Shown: piece by piece, positions 19,501-33,300 of the stretch
Layout of the letters: every line of letters begins with the position of its first letter
Position numbering within the stretch: the first letter of the stretch is position 1
Assembly: GCA_949752795.1 (NCBI GenBank)
Contig: CATKHW010000424.1
Span: forward strand, 124,001 to 188,000
Reading direction: 5' to 3'
From: Hyperoodon ampullatus
Taxonomy: Eukaryota; Chordata; Mammalia; Artiodactyla; Ziphiidae
DNA: 64,000 bases
Notes under the pieces: generated by a model
Told to the model about the DNA's origin: nothing
Databases searched by the model: none
The model's input: only the letters and a program-made list of their open reading frames with translations
Program-made: the position numbers and the translations under genes

Positions 19501-22500
19501 AAGAGCATGGCGCATTGTGATAACATGGGACATGGAGCAATGTGCTGACAAGCACATGGAGCACTCTTATGACAAGGGTCAGGGAGCATTGTGCTTAGGA
19601 AGGCATAGAATATGGTGATGACCAGTGTCAGAGAGCATTTTGATGAAAAGTTCATGGAGCATTGTGGTGACAATGTCACAGAGACTTGTGATGATGAAAG
19701 CTTGGACCACTGTGATGACAAAGTTCATAAAGCACTGTGATCACTGGAGTCACGGAGCATTGTGATGACACGGGAATGGAGCATTGTGATGACATGGGCA
19801 TAGAGCATTGCTCTGACAAGTTTTATGGATTATTGTGATGACAGTGGGCATGGCACATTGTGATTACAAGGGCATGGAGCATTGTGATGACAAGGTCATA
19901 CAGTATTGTGAAGACAGGTGTCAGGGAGTATTGGGATGACATATGTCATGGTCCATTGTGATGAGAAGTGCATGGGGCATTGGAATGCCAAGTGTCATGG
20001 AGGATTGTGATGACAACGGTAATGGAGCATTGTGATGACAAGGGCTTGGAGCTTCGTGATGACAAGGTCTTGAAGCATTGTGATGACAACATCTTGGAGC
20101 ATTGTGATGACAAGGGACTTTGAGAATTTTGATGACAAGGTCGTGAAGCATTGTGATGACAAGCGCATGGAGCTTCCTATGACAGGGGTCATGGAGCATT
20201 GCGATGACAAGTGCATGGAGAATTGTATTGAGAAGAGCATGTAACATTTTGATGAGAAGTGTCATGGAGCATTTTGATGAAAAGGACATGTAGAATTGTG
20301 ATGACCAGGGCATGGAGCATTGGGATGACAAGACCGTGGAGCATTGTCATGAGAAGACCACGGATAATTGTGATGAGGATCGTCATGGAGCACTGTAATG
20401 ACAAGGGGCATGGAGCATTGTGATGACAGGTGTCATGGATCATTGTGATGACAAGTGTCATGGACCATTCTGATGACAATCTTGTGGAGTAATGTGATGA
20501 CAATGGCATGGAGCATTTTGATGAAAAGGGCATGGAGCATTGTGATGAAAAAGGCATGGAGCCTTTTCATGACAGTGTTCAAGGAGCATTCTGATGACAA
20601 GTCTCAGGGAGCATTGTGATGACAAGTGTATTGAGCATTGTGATGACAAATTTCATGGAGCATTGTGATGACAGGCATCATGGAGCGTTATGATGACAAG
20701 TGTTACGAACATTGTGATCACAAGGCTTTGGAGCATTGTGATGACAGAAATCATGTATCATTTTCATTTCAAGGAGCATGGATCATTGTGATGACAAGGG
20801 CATGAAGCAATGTGAACCCAAGGTTCATGGAGGATTTTGATGACAATGGGAATGGAGTATTGTGATGAGAAGCGCATGCAGCATTGTGATGACAAGGTCA
20901 TGTAGCATTTTGCTGACAAATGTATGGAGCATTTTGATGACAAGTGTCATGGAGCATTGTGATGACAAGCGTCATGGAGCATTGTGATTACAGGGGTCAT
21001 GGAGCATTGGGACGGCAAGGGCATGGATCAATGTGATGACAAGGGTCATGGAGCATTTCAATGACAAGATTCCCAGATCATTGTGTTGTCTGGTGTCATG
21101 GAGCTTTGTGATGACAGTGGTCATGGAGAATTGTGAATACAGGGGTCATGGAGCATTGTGATGAGAATTTCATGGAGCACTGAGCTGACAATATTCCTTG
21201 AGTATTGTGATGGCAGGGCTCATGGAGCATTGTGATGACAAGGGAATGGAGCATTGGGATGACAATGTCCTGGAGCATTGTGATAAGAAGACCATGGAGC
21301 ATTGTGATGACAAGTCTCATGGAGCATTCTGATGAAAAGGGGCATGGAGCATTGTGATTACAGGGGTCTTGGAGTATTGTTATGACAAGGGTCATGGAGC
21401 CTTGTGATGACAAACCGTGGAACATTGTGATGGCAGTGGTCATGGAGCATAGTTATGACAGGTGTAATGGAGCATTTTGATGACAAGGGCATGGAGTATT
21501 GGTTTGAAAAGTTTCATGGATTATTGTGATGAGAGTGGGCATGGAGCATTGTGATGACAAGGGCACAGAACGACGGTGATACATGGGTCATGGAGGATTG
21601 TAATGACAAGGGCATGGATCATTGTGATGAGAAAGGCATCGAGCATTATGATGACAAGCATCATGGAGCTTTGTGATGACAAGAGCAAGGAACAAAGTGA
21701 TGATAGGTTTCATGGAGCATTGTGATGACAATGGCATGGTGCATTGTGATGCCAAGGGTCATGGAGTTTGTGATGACAGAGTTCATGGAGCATTTTGATG
21801 ACAAGAGCGTTGTGCATTGTGATGAGAAGGGCAGGGAGCATTGTGATGACAGGGTGATGGAGCAATTTGATGAAAATCGACAGGGAACTTTTTCATGACA
21901 GGTTTATGGAACATTGTGATGTCAGTGGTCATTGAGCATTATGATGATAAGGGCATGTATCATTTTGATGATAGGGGTCATGGAACATTGTGATGAAAGG
22001 GGTGAGGGAGTATTGTGATGAGTAGTAAAGGAACATTGTGATATCAGTGGTGAGAGAGCATTTAGATGAGAAGTGCAAGGAGCATTTTGATGACAAGTTT
22101 AATGGAGCATTGTGATGATAAGGTTGTGGAGCATTGTGCTGACAAGCGCATGGATCATTGTGATGACAAGGGTCATGGAGCATTATGCTGACAAAGGCAT
22201 GGAGCATTGTGATGAAACGTGTTACAGAGAACTGTGATGATGAGGGAATGGACCATTGTGATGACAAATGTCATAAAGCATTGTGATGACTGTGTTCACG
22301 GAGAATTATGATGTGCGGGGTCATGGAGAATTGTGATGACAAGGGCATGGAGCATTGTGATGACAAGGGCATGGAGCATTGGTCTGACAAATTTCATGGA
22401 ATATTGTGATGACATTCGGCATGGCGGATTGTGGTGACAAGGGCATGGAGCATTGTGATGAAAAGGTCATGGAGTATTGTGAAGACAGGTGTCAGGGAGC

Positions 22501-22778
22501 ATTGTGATGACATATGTCATGATCCATTGCAATGACAATGGCGTGGGGCATTGTGATGCCAAGTGTCATGGAGGAATGTGATGACAAAGATAATGGGGCA
22601 TTGTGATGATTAAGGCTTGGAACATTATGATCACAAGGGCCATTTAGAATATTGATGAGAAGGTCGTGAAGCATTGTGATGACAAAGTCCTGGAGCATTG
22701 TGTTGAGAAGACCATGGAGCCTTGTGATGACAAATCTCACGGACCATACTGATGAAAAGAGGCATGGGGCATTGTGTT

Positions 22779-23060
22779 TACAGGGGTCTTGGAACATTGT
22801 GATGACAAGGGCATGGAGCATTGTGAGGAGAAGGCCAAGGAGCATTCTGATGACATGCGTCATGGAGCTTTTTGATGACAAGGGCATGGAGCATTGTGAA
22901 TACAGGGGTCTTGGAGCATTATGATGAAAAGGGCATGGAACATTGTGATGAGAAGGCCATGGAGCATTCTGATGACATGCGTAAAGGAGGTTTTTTGATG
23001 AAAAGGGCATGGAGCATTGTGATTACAGGGGTCTTGGAGCATTTTGATGACAAGAGTCAT
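22779..23060 (+). repeat. Tandem 122-bp submodule, about 2.3 copies
   Basis: The marker TACAGGGGTCTTGG occurs at 22779, 22901 and 23024, a period of 122-123 bases (five units). Each marker is followed by a GAGAAGGCC..GAGCATTCTGATGACATGCG series. Copies differ at several bases (GTGTTTACAGG, GTGAATACAGG, GTGATTACAGG). Confidence 0.82.
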
Positions 23061-24666
23061 GGAGCCTTGTGATTAAAATGCCGTGGATCATTGTGATAGC
23101 AGGGGTCATGGAGCATTGTTATGACAGGTGTAATGGAGCACTGTGATGACTAGGGCATGGAGCATTGGTCTGAAAAGTTTCATGGATTATTGTGATGAGA
23201 GTGGGCATTGAACATTCTGATGACAAGGGCACAGAACACTGTGATACATGGGTCATGGGGGATTATAATGACAAGAACATGGAGCATTGTGATGAGAAGG
23301 GCATGGAGCATTGTGATGGCAAGCGTCATGGAGCTTTGTGATGACAAGGGCATGGAACAATGTGATGAGAGGGTTCATGGAGCATTGTGATGACAATGAC
23401 ATGGAACACTGTGATGCAAATTGTCATGGAGATGTGTGACAACAAATGTCATGGAGCATTTTGATGACAAATTCGTGGTGCATTTTGTTGTGAAGGGAAG
23501 GGAGCATTGTGATGACAGGGTCATGGAAGAATTTGATTAAAAAGGTCATGGAAGATTTTGATGACAGGGGTTATGGAAAATTGTGATGTCAGGGGTCATC
23601 GAACATTGTGATGAAAAGTGCATGCAGAAATGTTATGACAGGGGTCATGGAACATTGTGATGAGAGGGGTGAGGGAGTATTGTGATGACTTGTGATGGAA
23701 CATAGTGATATCAGTTGTGAGAGAGCATTTGGTTGAGAAGTGCCTGGAGCATATTGATGACAAGGTTTATGGAGCATTGTGATGACAATGTTGTGGAGCA
23801 CAGTGATGACACGCGCATGGCACATTTTGATAACATGTGTCATGGAGCAATGCGCTGAGAAGCACATGGAGCATTGTGATGACAAGGGTCATGGAGCATT
23901 GTGCTGAGAAAGGCATAGAGCATTGTGATGACAATGGTCAGAGAGCATTGTGATGAAAAGTTCATGGAGAATTGTGGTGACAAAGGTCACAGAGAATTGT
24001 GATGATGAGGCCATGGACCATTGTGATGACAAAGTTCATGAAGCACTGTGATGACTGGAGTCACGGAGCATTGTGATGACAGGGTTCATGGAGCATTGTG
24101 ATGACAAGGCCGTGGAACATCATTATGACAGTAGTCATGGAGCATTGTTAAGATAGGGGTAATGGAATATTGTGATGGCAACGGTATGGAGCATTGTGAT
24201 GAGAAAGCCATGGAGCATTCTGATGACATGCGTCATTGAGCTGTGTGATGACAACGGCATGGAGCATTGTGATTACAGGGGTCTTGGATCATTGTAATGA
24301 CAAGAGTTATGGAGCCTTGTGATGACAAGGCCGTGGAACATTGTGATGGCAGGGGTTATGGAGCATTGTCATGACAGGGGTAATGGAGCATTGTGATTAC
24401 AAGTTTATGGAGCATTGGTCTGAAACTTTTCATGTATTATTGTGATGAGAGTGGGCATGGAGCATTATGATGACAAGGGAAAGGAACACTGTGATACATG
24501 AGTCATGGAGAATTGTATTGACAAGGGCATGGAACATTGTGATGAGAAGGGAATCGTGCATTTTGATGACAATCATCGTGGAGTTTTGTGATGATAAGGA
24601 CATGGAAGCAATGTGATGAGAGGCTTCAGGAAGCATTGTGATGACAATGGCATGGATCATTCTGAT

Positions 24667-24814
24667 GCCAAGGGTCATGGAGCTTGGTGATGACAAAGAT
24701 CATGGAGCATTTTGATGACAAGCGCATGGAGCATTGTAATGCCAAGGGTCATGGAGCTTGGTGATGACAAATATCATGGAGCATTTTGATGACAAGCGCA
24801 TGGAGCATTGTGAT
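24667..24814 (+). repeat. 74-bp local tandem duplication
   Basis: GCCAAGGGTCATGGAGCTTG begins at 24667 and again at 24741. Each copy is three units and also contains CATTTTGATGACAAGCGCAT. The copies differ at two or three bases (AAAGATCATGG against AAATATCATGG). Confidence 0.9.
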
Positions 24815-27800
24815 GACAAGGGTCACGGAGCATTGTGATGAAAAGTTCATGGAGCATTGTGGTGACAAAGGTCACAGAGACTTGTGATGACGAGGGCATT
24901 GACCATTGTGTTGAGAAAGGTCATGAAGCAATTTGATGACAGGAGTCACGGAGCATTGTGATGACGTGTCATGGAGCATTGTGATGACAAGGGCATGCAG
25001 CATTGTGATGACAGGGGCATGGAATATTGGTCTTACAAGTTTCATGGATTATTGCGATGACAGTGGGAATGGCAGATTGTGATGAAAAGGGCATGGAGCA
25101 TTGTAATGACAAGCTCATGCATTATGGTGATGACAGGTGTCTGGGAGCATTGTGAAGACATATGTCATGGCCCATTGTGATGACAATGCCATGGAGCATT
25201 GTGATGCCAAGTGTCATGGAGGATTGTGATGACAAAGGTAATGGAGCATTTTGATGACAAGCGCATGGAGCATTGTGATGACAAGGGTCATGGAGCACTG
25301 TGCTGACAAGGGCATGGAGCATTGTGATGACAAGGGTAATGGAGCATTGTGCTGAGAAAGGCATGGAGCATTGTGATGACAACGGTCACAGACCATTATG
25401 ATGAAAAGTTCATGGAGCATTGTGGTGACAAATGTCACAGAGCCTTGTGATGACTAGGGCATGGACCATTGTGATGACAAAGATCATGAAGCATTGTGAT
25501 GACTGGAGTCACGGAGCATTGTGATGACAGGGGTCAGGGAGCATTGTGATGACAAGGGTCATGCCACATAATGATGACAAGCTTGTGGAGTATTGTGGTG
25601 ACAATGGCATGGATCATTGTGATGAACAGGGCATGGAGCATTGTGATGAAAAAGGCATGGTGCCTTTTCATGACAGGGTTCAAGGAGCATTCTGACGACA
25701 AATGTCACGGAGTATTGTGATGACAAGTGTATTGAACATTGTGATGACAAAGCTCATGGAGCATTATGATGACACGGGCATGGAGTATTGTGGTGACAGG
25801 CATCATGGAGCGTTGTGATGACAAGTGTTGTGGAACAATGTGATCACAAAGGTTTGGAGCATTGTGATAACAGAGGTCATGGATCATTTTGATTTCAAGG
25901 AGCATGGAGCATTGTGATGAAAGGGGTCATGGAGCATTGTGATGACGGGTCATGGAGCATTGTGAAGACAAGTGCATGGAGAATTGTGAAGACAGGGGCA
26001 TGGAACATTGATCTTACAAGTTTCATGGATTACTGCAATGACATTGGGAATGGTGCATTGTGATGACAAGTACGTCGAACATTGTCATGACAGGCGTGAG
26101 GGAGTATTGTAATGACTAGTGATGGAACATTTTGATATCAGCGGTGAAAGAGCATTTTGATGAGAAGTGCATGGAGCTTTGTGATGACAAGGGTTATAGA
26201 GTATTGTGATGACAAAGTTGTGGAATATTGTGATGACAAGTGCATGGCACATTGTGATGACATGGGTCATGGAGCATTGTTCTGACAAGCCCATGGGCCA
26301 CTGTGATGACAAGTGTCATGGAGCACTCTGCTGACAAAGGCATGGAGCATTGTGATGACAAGGGTCACAGAGCATTGTGATGAAAAGTTCATGGAGCATT
26401 ATGGTGACAAAGTTCACAGAGTCCTGTGATGACGAGGTTATGGACCACTGTGAGGACAAAGGTCATGAAGCATTGTGATGACTGGAGTCACGGACCATTG
26501 TGATGACAAGGGCATGGAGCATTGTGATGACAGGAGCATGGAGCATTGGTCTGACAACTTTCATTGATTATTGTGATGATAGTGGGCATGGCGCACTGTG
26601 ATGACAGTGGCATGGAGCATTGATATGACCAGGTCATTGAGTATGGTGAGGACAGGTGTCAGGGAGCATTGTGATGATATATGTCATGGTGCATTGTGAT
26701 GACAATGGCATGGAGCACTGTGAAGCCAAGTGTCATGGAGGATTGTGATGACAAATGTAATGGAGCATTCTGATGACAAGGGCTTGGAGCATTGTGAGAG
26801 AGGACCATGGATAATTGTGTTGACCTGCGTCATGGGGCATTGTGATGACAAGTGTTATGGAACATTGTGATCACAAGGATTTGGTGCATTATAACGACAG
26901 GCGTCATTGAGCATTTTGATTTCATTGTGAGGACAAAAGCATGAAATATTATGGTGATGGGCACGGTGCATTGTGATGACAGGGTTTATGGAGCATTGAG
27001 ATGAAAAGGGGCATGGAGCATTGTGATTACAGGGGTGTTGGAGCATTGTGATGACAAGGGCATGGAGCACTGTGAGGAGAAGGCCATGGAGCATTCTGAT
27101 GACATGCGTCATGGAGCTTTGTGATGACAAGGGCATCGAGATTTGTGATTACAGGGGTCTTGGAGCATTGTGATGACAAGGGTCATGGAGGCTTGTGATG
27201 ACAAGACCGTGGAATCTTGTGACGGCAGGGGACATGGAGCATTGTTATGAAAGGGGTAATGGAGCATTGTGATGACAAGGACATGGGGCAATGGTCTGAA
27301 AAGTTTCATGCATTATTGTGAAGAGAGTGGGCATGGAGCTGTGTGATGACAAGGGCACGGAACACTGTGATACATAGATCATGCAGGCTTGTAATGACAA
27401 TAGCATGGAGCATTGTGATGAGAAGGGCATCGAGCATTGTGTTGACAAGCGTCATGGAGATTTGGGATGACAAGTGCATGGAGCAATGTGATGAGAGGGT
27501 CCATGGAGTATTGTGATGATCATGGAATGGAGCATTGTGATGCCAAGGGTCAGGGAGCTTTGTGATGACAAATGTCATGTAGCATTTTGATGAAAAGGGC
27601 CTGGTGCATTGTGATGAGAAGGGCAGGGAGCATTGTGATGACAGGGTCATGGAGCAATTTGTTGAAAAGGGTCATGGAATATTTTGATTACAGGGGTTAT
27701 GGAACTTTGTGATGTCAGTTGTCATGGAGCATTGTGATGACACGGGTAATGGAAAATTTTGATGACAGGTTTGAGGGAGTATTGTGATGTCTAGTGGTGG

Positions 27801-28354
27801 AACATTGAGATATCAGTGGTGAGACAGCATTTTGATAAGTGCATGGAGCATTGTGATGACAAGGTTTATGGAGCATTTTGATGACAAGGATGTTGAGCAT
27901 TGTGATGACAAGTGCATGGCGAATTGTGATGACATGAGTTATGGAGCATTGTGCTGACACGTGCATCGAGCATTGTGATGACAAGGGTCATGGAGCATTG
28001 TGCTGACAAAGGCATGGAGTTTTGTGATGACAAGGGTCACAGAGCATTGTGATAAAAATTTCATGGAGCATTGTGGTGACAAAGGTCACAGAGCTTTGTG
28101 TAACGAGGTCATGGACCATTGTGATGACAAATGTCATGAAGCATTGTGATGACTGGAGTCATGGAGCATTGTGATAACAGGGGTCTTGGAGCATTGTGAA
28201 GAAAAGGGAATGCATCATTGTGATGAAAATTGCAGGGAGCCTTGTCATGACAGTGTTCAAGGAGCATAGTGATGAAAAGTGTCAGGGAGGATTGTGATGA
28301 CAAGTGTATTGAGCATTGTGTTGACAAAGGTCATGAAGCATTGTGATAAGAAGA

Positions 28355-29100
28355 CCTTGCATAATTGTGATGACGAGCGTCATGGGGCATGTGATGACAA
28401 GTGTCATGGAACATTGTCATCAGAAGGGTTTGCAGCTTTGTGATGACAGAGGACATGGAGCATTTTGATTTCATAGTGATGACAATAGCATGAATCATTA
28501 TGATGATGGACATGGTTCATTGTGATGACAGGGTTGTTGGAGATTTGAGATGAAAAGGGGCATGGAGAATTGTGATTACAGAGGTCTTGGAGCCTTGTGA
28601 TGACAAGGGTCATGGAGCCTTGTGATGACAAGGCCGTGGAACATTGTGATGGCAGGGGTCATGGAGCATTGTTATGACAGGTGTAATTGAGCATTGTGAT
28701 GACAAGGGCATGGAGCAATGTGATGAGAGATTTCATTGAGCATTGTGATGACAATGGCATGGAGCATTGTGATGCCAAGTGTCACGGAGCTTTGTGATGA
28801 AAAATGTCTTTGGGCATTTTAATGACAAGTGCGTGGTGCATTGTGATGAGAAGGGCCGGGAGCATTGTGATGACAGGGTCATGGAGCAATTTGATTAAAT
28901 GCGTCATGGAATATTTTGATGACAGGCGTTATGGAACATTGTGATGTCAGGGGTCATGAAGCATTGTGATAAAATGGGTCATGGAGCATTTTGTGACAGG
29001 GTTTATGGAACATTGTGATGTCAGGGGTCATGTAGCATTGTGATGACAAGGGCACGGAGCAATGTGATGGCAGGGGCATGTAACATTTGTCTGACAAGTT
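28355..29100 (+). repeat. Block of the left-flank 1.4-kb subfamily
   Basis: This is the only place right of the island where I noticed the left-flank markers: CCTTGCATAATTG (28355), ATCAGAAGGGTTTG, the GGCCGTGGAACATTGTGATG series and GAGAGATTTCATTGAGCATT (about 28726). It is more like 4.3-7.1 kb than its own neighbours. The two sides of the satellite island therefore share a subfamily. Confidence 0.72.
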
Positions 29101-30158
29101 TCATGGATTATTGTAATGACAGTGCGCATGGAGCATTGTGATGACAAAGGTCACAGAGCCTTGTGTGAAGAGGGCATGGACCACTGTGTTGACAAAGGTA
29201 ATGAAGCACTGTGATGATTGGAGTCACGGAGCATTGTGATGGCAGGGGTCATGGAGCATTGTGCTGAAAAGCGCATGGAGCATTTTGATGACAAGTGTCA
29301 TGGAGCATTGTGCTGACAAAGGCATGGAGCATGGTGATGACAAGGGACACAGAGCATTGTGATGAAATATTCATGGAGCATTGTGGTGACAAAGATCACA
29401 GAGCCTTGTGTGCCGGGGGCATGGACAATTGGTCTGAAAAGTTTCATGGATTATTGTGATGACAGTGGGCATGGAGCATTGTGATGACAAAAGTCATGAA
29501 GCATTGTGATGACTGGAGTCATGGAGCATTTTGATGACATGGGTAATGGAGCATTGTGATGACACGGGCATGGAGCATTGTGATGACAGTGGCATGGAAC
29601 ATTTGTCTGACAAGTTTCATGGATTATTCTGATGAGAGTGGGCATGGCACATTGTGATGACAAGGGCATCGAACATTGTGATGACAAAGTCATGGAGTAT
29701 TGTGAAGAGAGGTGTCAGGGAGCATTGTGATGACATATGTCATTGTCCATTGTGATGACAATGGCATGGAGCATTGTGATACCACGTGTCATGGAAGATT
29801 GTGATGACAAAGGTAATGGAGCATTTTGATGACAAGGGCTTGGAACATTGTGATGACAAGGGTCATGGAGCATTGTGATGAGAGGGGTCATGGAGCATTG
29901 TGATGGCAAGGGTCATGGAGCATTGTGATGAGAAGGTCATGGAACATTGGGCTGAAAATATTCATGGAGTATTGTGATGACAAGGATCAAGGAGAATTGT
30001 GATGACAAGTGTATTGAGCATTGTGATGACAAAGGTCATGGAGCATTGTGATGAGAAAACCATGGATAATTGTCATGATGAGCGTCATGGGGCGTTGTGA
30101 TGACATGTGTTATGCAAAATTGTGATCACCAGGGTTTGGAGCATGGTGATGACAGAGG

Positions 30159-30322
30159 TCATGGAGCATTTTGATTTCATTGTGATGAAAATAGCATGTA
30201 GCATTATGATGATGGGCATGGTGCATTGTCATGAGAGGGTTCATGGAGCATTTTGATTTCATTGTGATGAAAATAGCATGTAGCATTATGATGATGGGCA
30301 TGGTGCATTGTCATGACAGGGT
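30159..30322 (+). repeat. 82-bp local tandem duplication
   Basis: TCATGGAGCATTTTGATTTC begins at 30159 and at 30241. Each 82-base copy carries ATAGCATGTAGCATTATGAT and ends GTCATGAGAGGGT or GTCATGACAGGGT. The TTGATTTCATTG module is thereby doubled. Confidence 0.92.
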
Positions 30323-33300
30323 TCATGGAGAATTGAGATGAAAAGTGGCCAGGAGCATTGTGATTAAAGTGGATTTGGAGCATTATGATGACAAGGGCAT
30401 GGAGCATTTTGATGAGAAGGCAATGGAGCATTCTGATGACATGCGTCATGTAGTTTTGTGATGACAAAGGCATGGAGCGTTGTGAAGACAGTGGCATGGA
30501 AAATTGGTGTAACAAGTTTTATGGATCATTGTGATGACAGTGGGCATGGCGAATTGTGATGACAAGGGCATGGAGCATTGTGACGCCAAGTGTCATGGAG
30601 GATTGTGATGACAAAGGTAATGGAGCATTGTGATGACAAGGGCTTGGAGCATTGTGATACAGGGGTCATGGAGCATTGTGATGAAAACGGGCATTGAGAA
30701 TTTTGATGACAAGGTATGAAGCATTTTGATGACAAAGCCATGGATCTTGCTATGACAGGTGTCATGGGACATTTCGATGACAGGTGCATGGAGAATTGTG
30801 ATGACAAGAGCATGTAAAATTGTGATGAGAAGTGTCATGGAGCATTGTGATGACAAGAACGTGGAGAATTGTGATGACAAGGTACATGCAGCATTGTTAT
30901 GACCAGGGAATGGAGCATTGTGATCAAAAGACCATGGAGCACTGTGATGAGAAGAAAAATGGATAACTGTGATGACGAGCATCATGGAGCACTGTAATGA
31001 CAAGGGGCATGGAGCATTCTAATGACAGGCGTCATGGAGCATTGTGATGACAGAGGTCATGGAACATTGTGATGACAGGGGTCATGGAGCATTCTGATGA
31101 TAAGCTTGTGGAGTATTGTGATGACAATGACATGGAGCATTGTGATGAAAAGGGCATGGATCATTGTGATGAAAAATGCATGTAGCCTTTTCATGACAGA
31201 TTTAAAGGAGCATTCTGACAACAAGTGTCAGGGAGCATTGTGATGACTAGTGTGTTGAGCATTGTGATGAAAATGGTCATGGATCATTGTGATGACAAGG
31301 GCATGTAGTATTTTGATGACAGGCATCATGGAGCATTGTGATGTCAAGTGTTATGGAACATTGTGATCACAAGGGTTTAGAGCATTGTGATGACAGGTCA
31401 TGGAACACTCTGATACATGGGTCATGAAGGATTGTAATGACAAGGGCATGGAGCATTGTGGTGAGAAGGGCATCAAGCATTTTGATGACAAGCGTCTTGG
31501 AGGTTTGTGATGACCAGGACATGGAAAAATATTATGAGAGGCTTCATGAAGCATTGTGATGACAATGGCATGGAACATTGTGATGCAAAGGGTCATGGAG
31601 CTTTGTGATGACAAAGGTCATGGAGCACTTTGATGACAAGTGCATCGTGCATTGTGATTAGAAGGGCAGCGTGCATTGTGATGACAGGGTCATGAAGCAA
31701 TTTGATGAAAAGTGTCATCGAACATTTTGATGACAGGGGTTATGGAACATTGTGATGAAAGGGTTCATGGAGCATTTTGATGAAATGGGTCATGGAGAAT
31801 TTTGATGACAGGTGTTATGGAACATTGTGATGACAGGGGTGAGGTACTATTGTGATGACTAGTCATGGAACATTGTGATATCAGTGGTGAGAGAGCATTT
31901 TGATGAGAAGTTTATGGAGCATTGTGATGACAATGTTTATGGAGCGTTGTGATAACAAGGTTGTGGAGCATTGTGATGACAAGTGCATGACACATTGTTA
32001 TGACATAAGTTATGGAGCATTGTTCTGATTAGCACATGGAGCATTGTGATGACAATGGTCATGGAGCATTCTGCTGAGGAAGGAATGGAGCATTGTGATG
32101 ACAAGGGTCACGGAGCATTGTGATCAAATGTTCATGGAGCATTGTGGTGACAAAGGTCACAGGGACTTGTGATGAAGAGGGCATGGACCATTGTGATGAC
32201 AAACGTCATGAATCATTTTTATGACTGGAGTCAAGGAGGACTGTGATGACAGGGGTCATGGAGCACTGTGATGAAAAGGGCACGGAGCATTGTGATGACA
32301 GGGCCATAGAGCATAGCTCTGAGAAGTTTTATGGATTATTGTGATAACAGTGGGCATGGCGCTTTGTGATGACAAGTGCATGGAGCATTGTGATGACAAG
32401 GTGATACAGTATTGTGAAGACAGGTGTCAGGGAGCACTGTGATGACATATGCGGAGGTCCATTGTGATGACAATGGCATGGAGCATTGTGATGCCAAGTG
32501 TCATGGAGGATTGTGATTACAAGGGCTTGGAGCATTGTGATGACAAGGGTCATGGAGCATTGTGATGAAAAGGGCATGGAGCATTGTGATTACAGGGGTC
32601 TTTTAGCATTGTGATGAAAAGGGCATGGATCATTGTGATGGAAAAGGCATGGAGCCTTGTTATGACAGGGTTCAAGGAGCATACTGATGACAAGTGTCAG
32701 GGAGCATTGTGATGACATGTAAATTGAGCATTGTGATGACAAAGGTCATGGAGCATTGTAATGAGAAAACCATGGATAATTGTGATGACGAGCGTTATGG
32801 GGCGTTGCAATGACAAGTGTTATGGAACATTGTGATCACAAGTGTTTGGAGCATTGTGATGACAGAGTTCATGGAGCATTTTGATTTCATTTTGATGACC
32901 ATAGCATGAAGCATTATGATGAGGAGCATGGTTCATTGTGATGACAGGGTTCATGGAGCATTGAGATGAAAAGGGGCATGGAGAATTGTGATTAAATTGG
33001 TCTTGGAGCATTGTGATGACAAGGGCATGGAGCATTGTGATGAGAAGGCAATGTAGCATTATGATGACATGCGTCATGGACCTTTGTGATTACAAGGGCA
33101 TGGAACATTGTGATGACAGTGGCATGGAAAATTGGTCTAACAAGTTTCATGGATTATTGTGATGACAGTGGGCATGCATTATTTTGATGACAAGGGCATG
33201 GAGCATTCTGATGATAAGCTTGTGGAGTATTGTGATGACAATGGCATGGAGCATTGTGATGAAAATGGCATGGATCATTGTGATGAAAAATGCATGGAGC

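Noticed and set aside
22492..23010. Minus-strand open frames rich in His, Cys and Met (for example 22492-23010, 35325-35762, 20189-20557) as genes
   Set aside because: They are translations of the repeat unit in rotating frames. They start and stop wherever a unit gains or loses a base, and no codon bias, domain or conserved boundary is visible.
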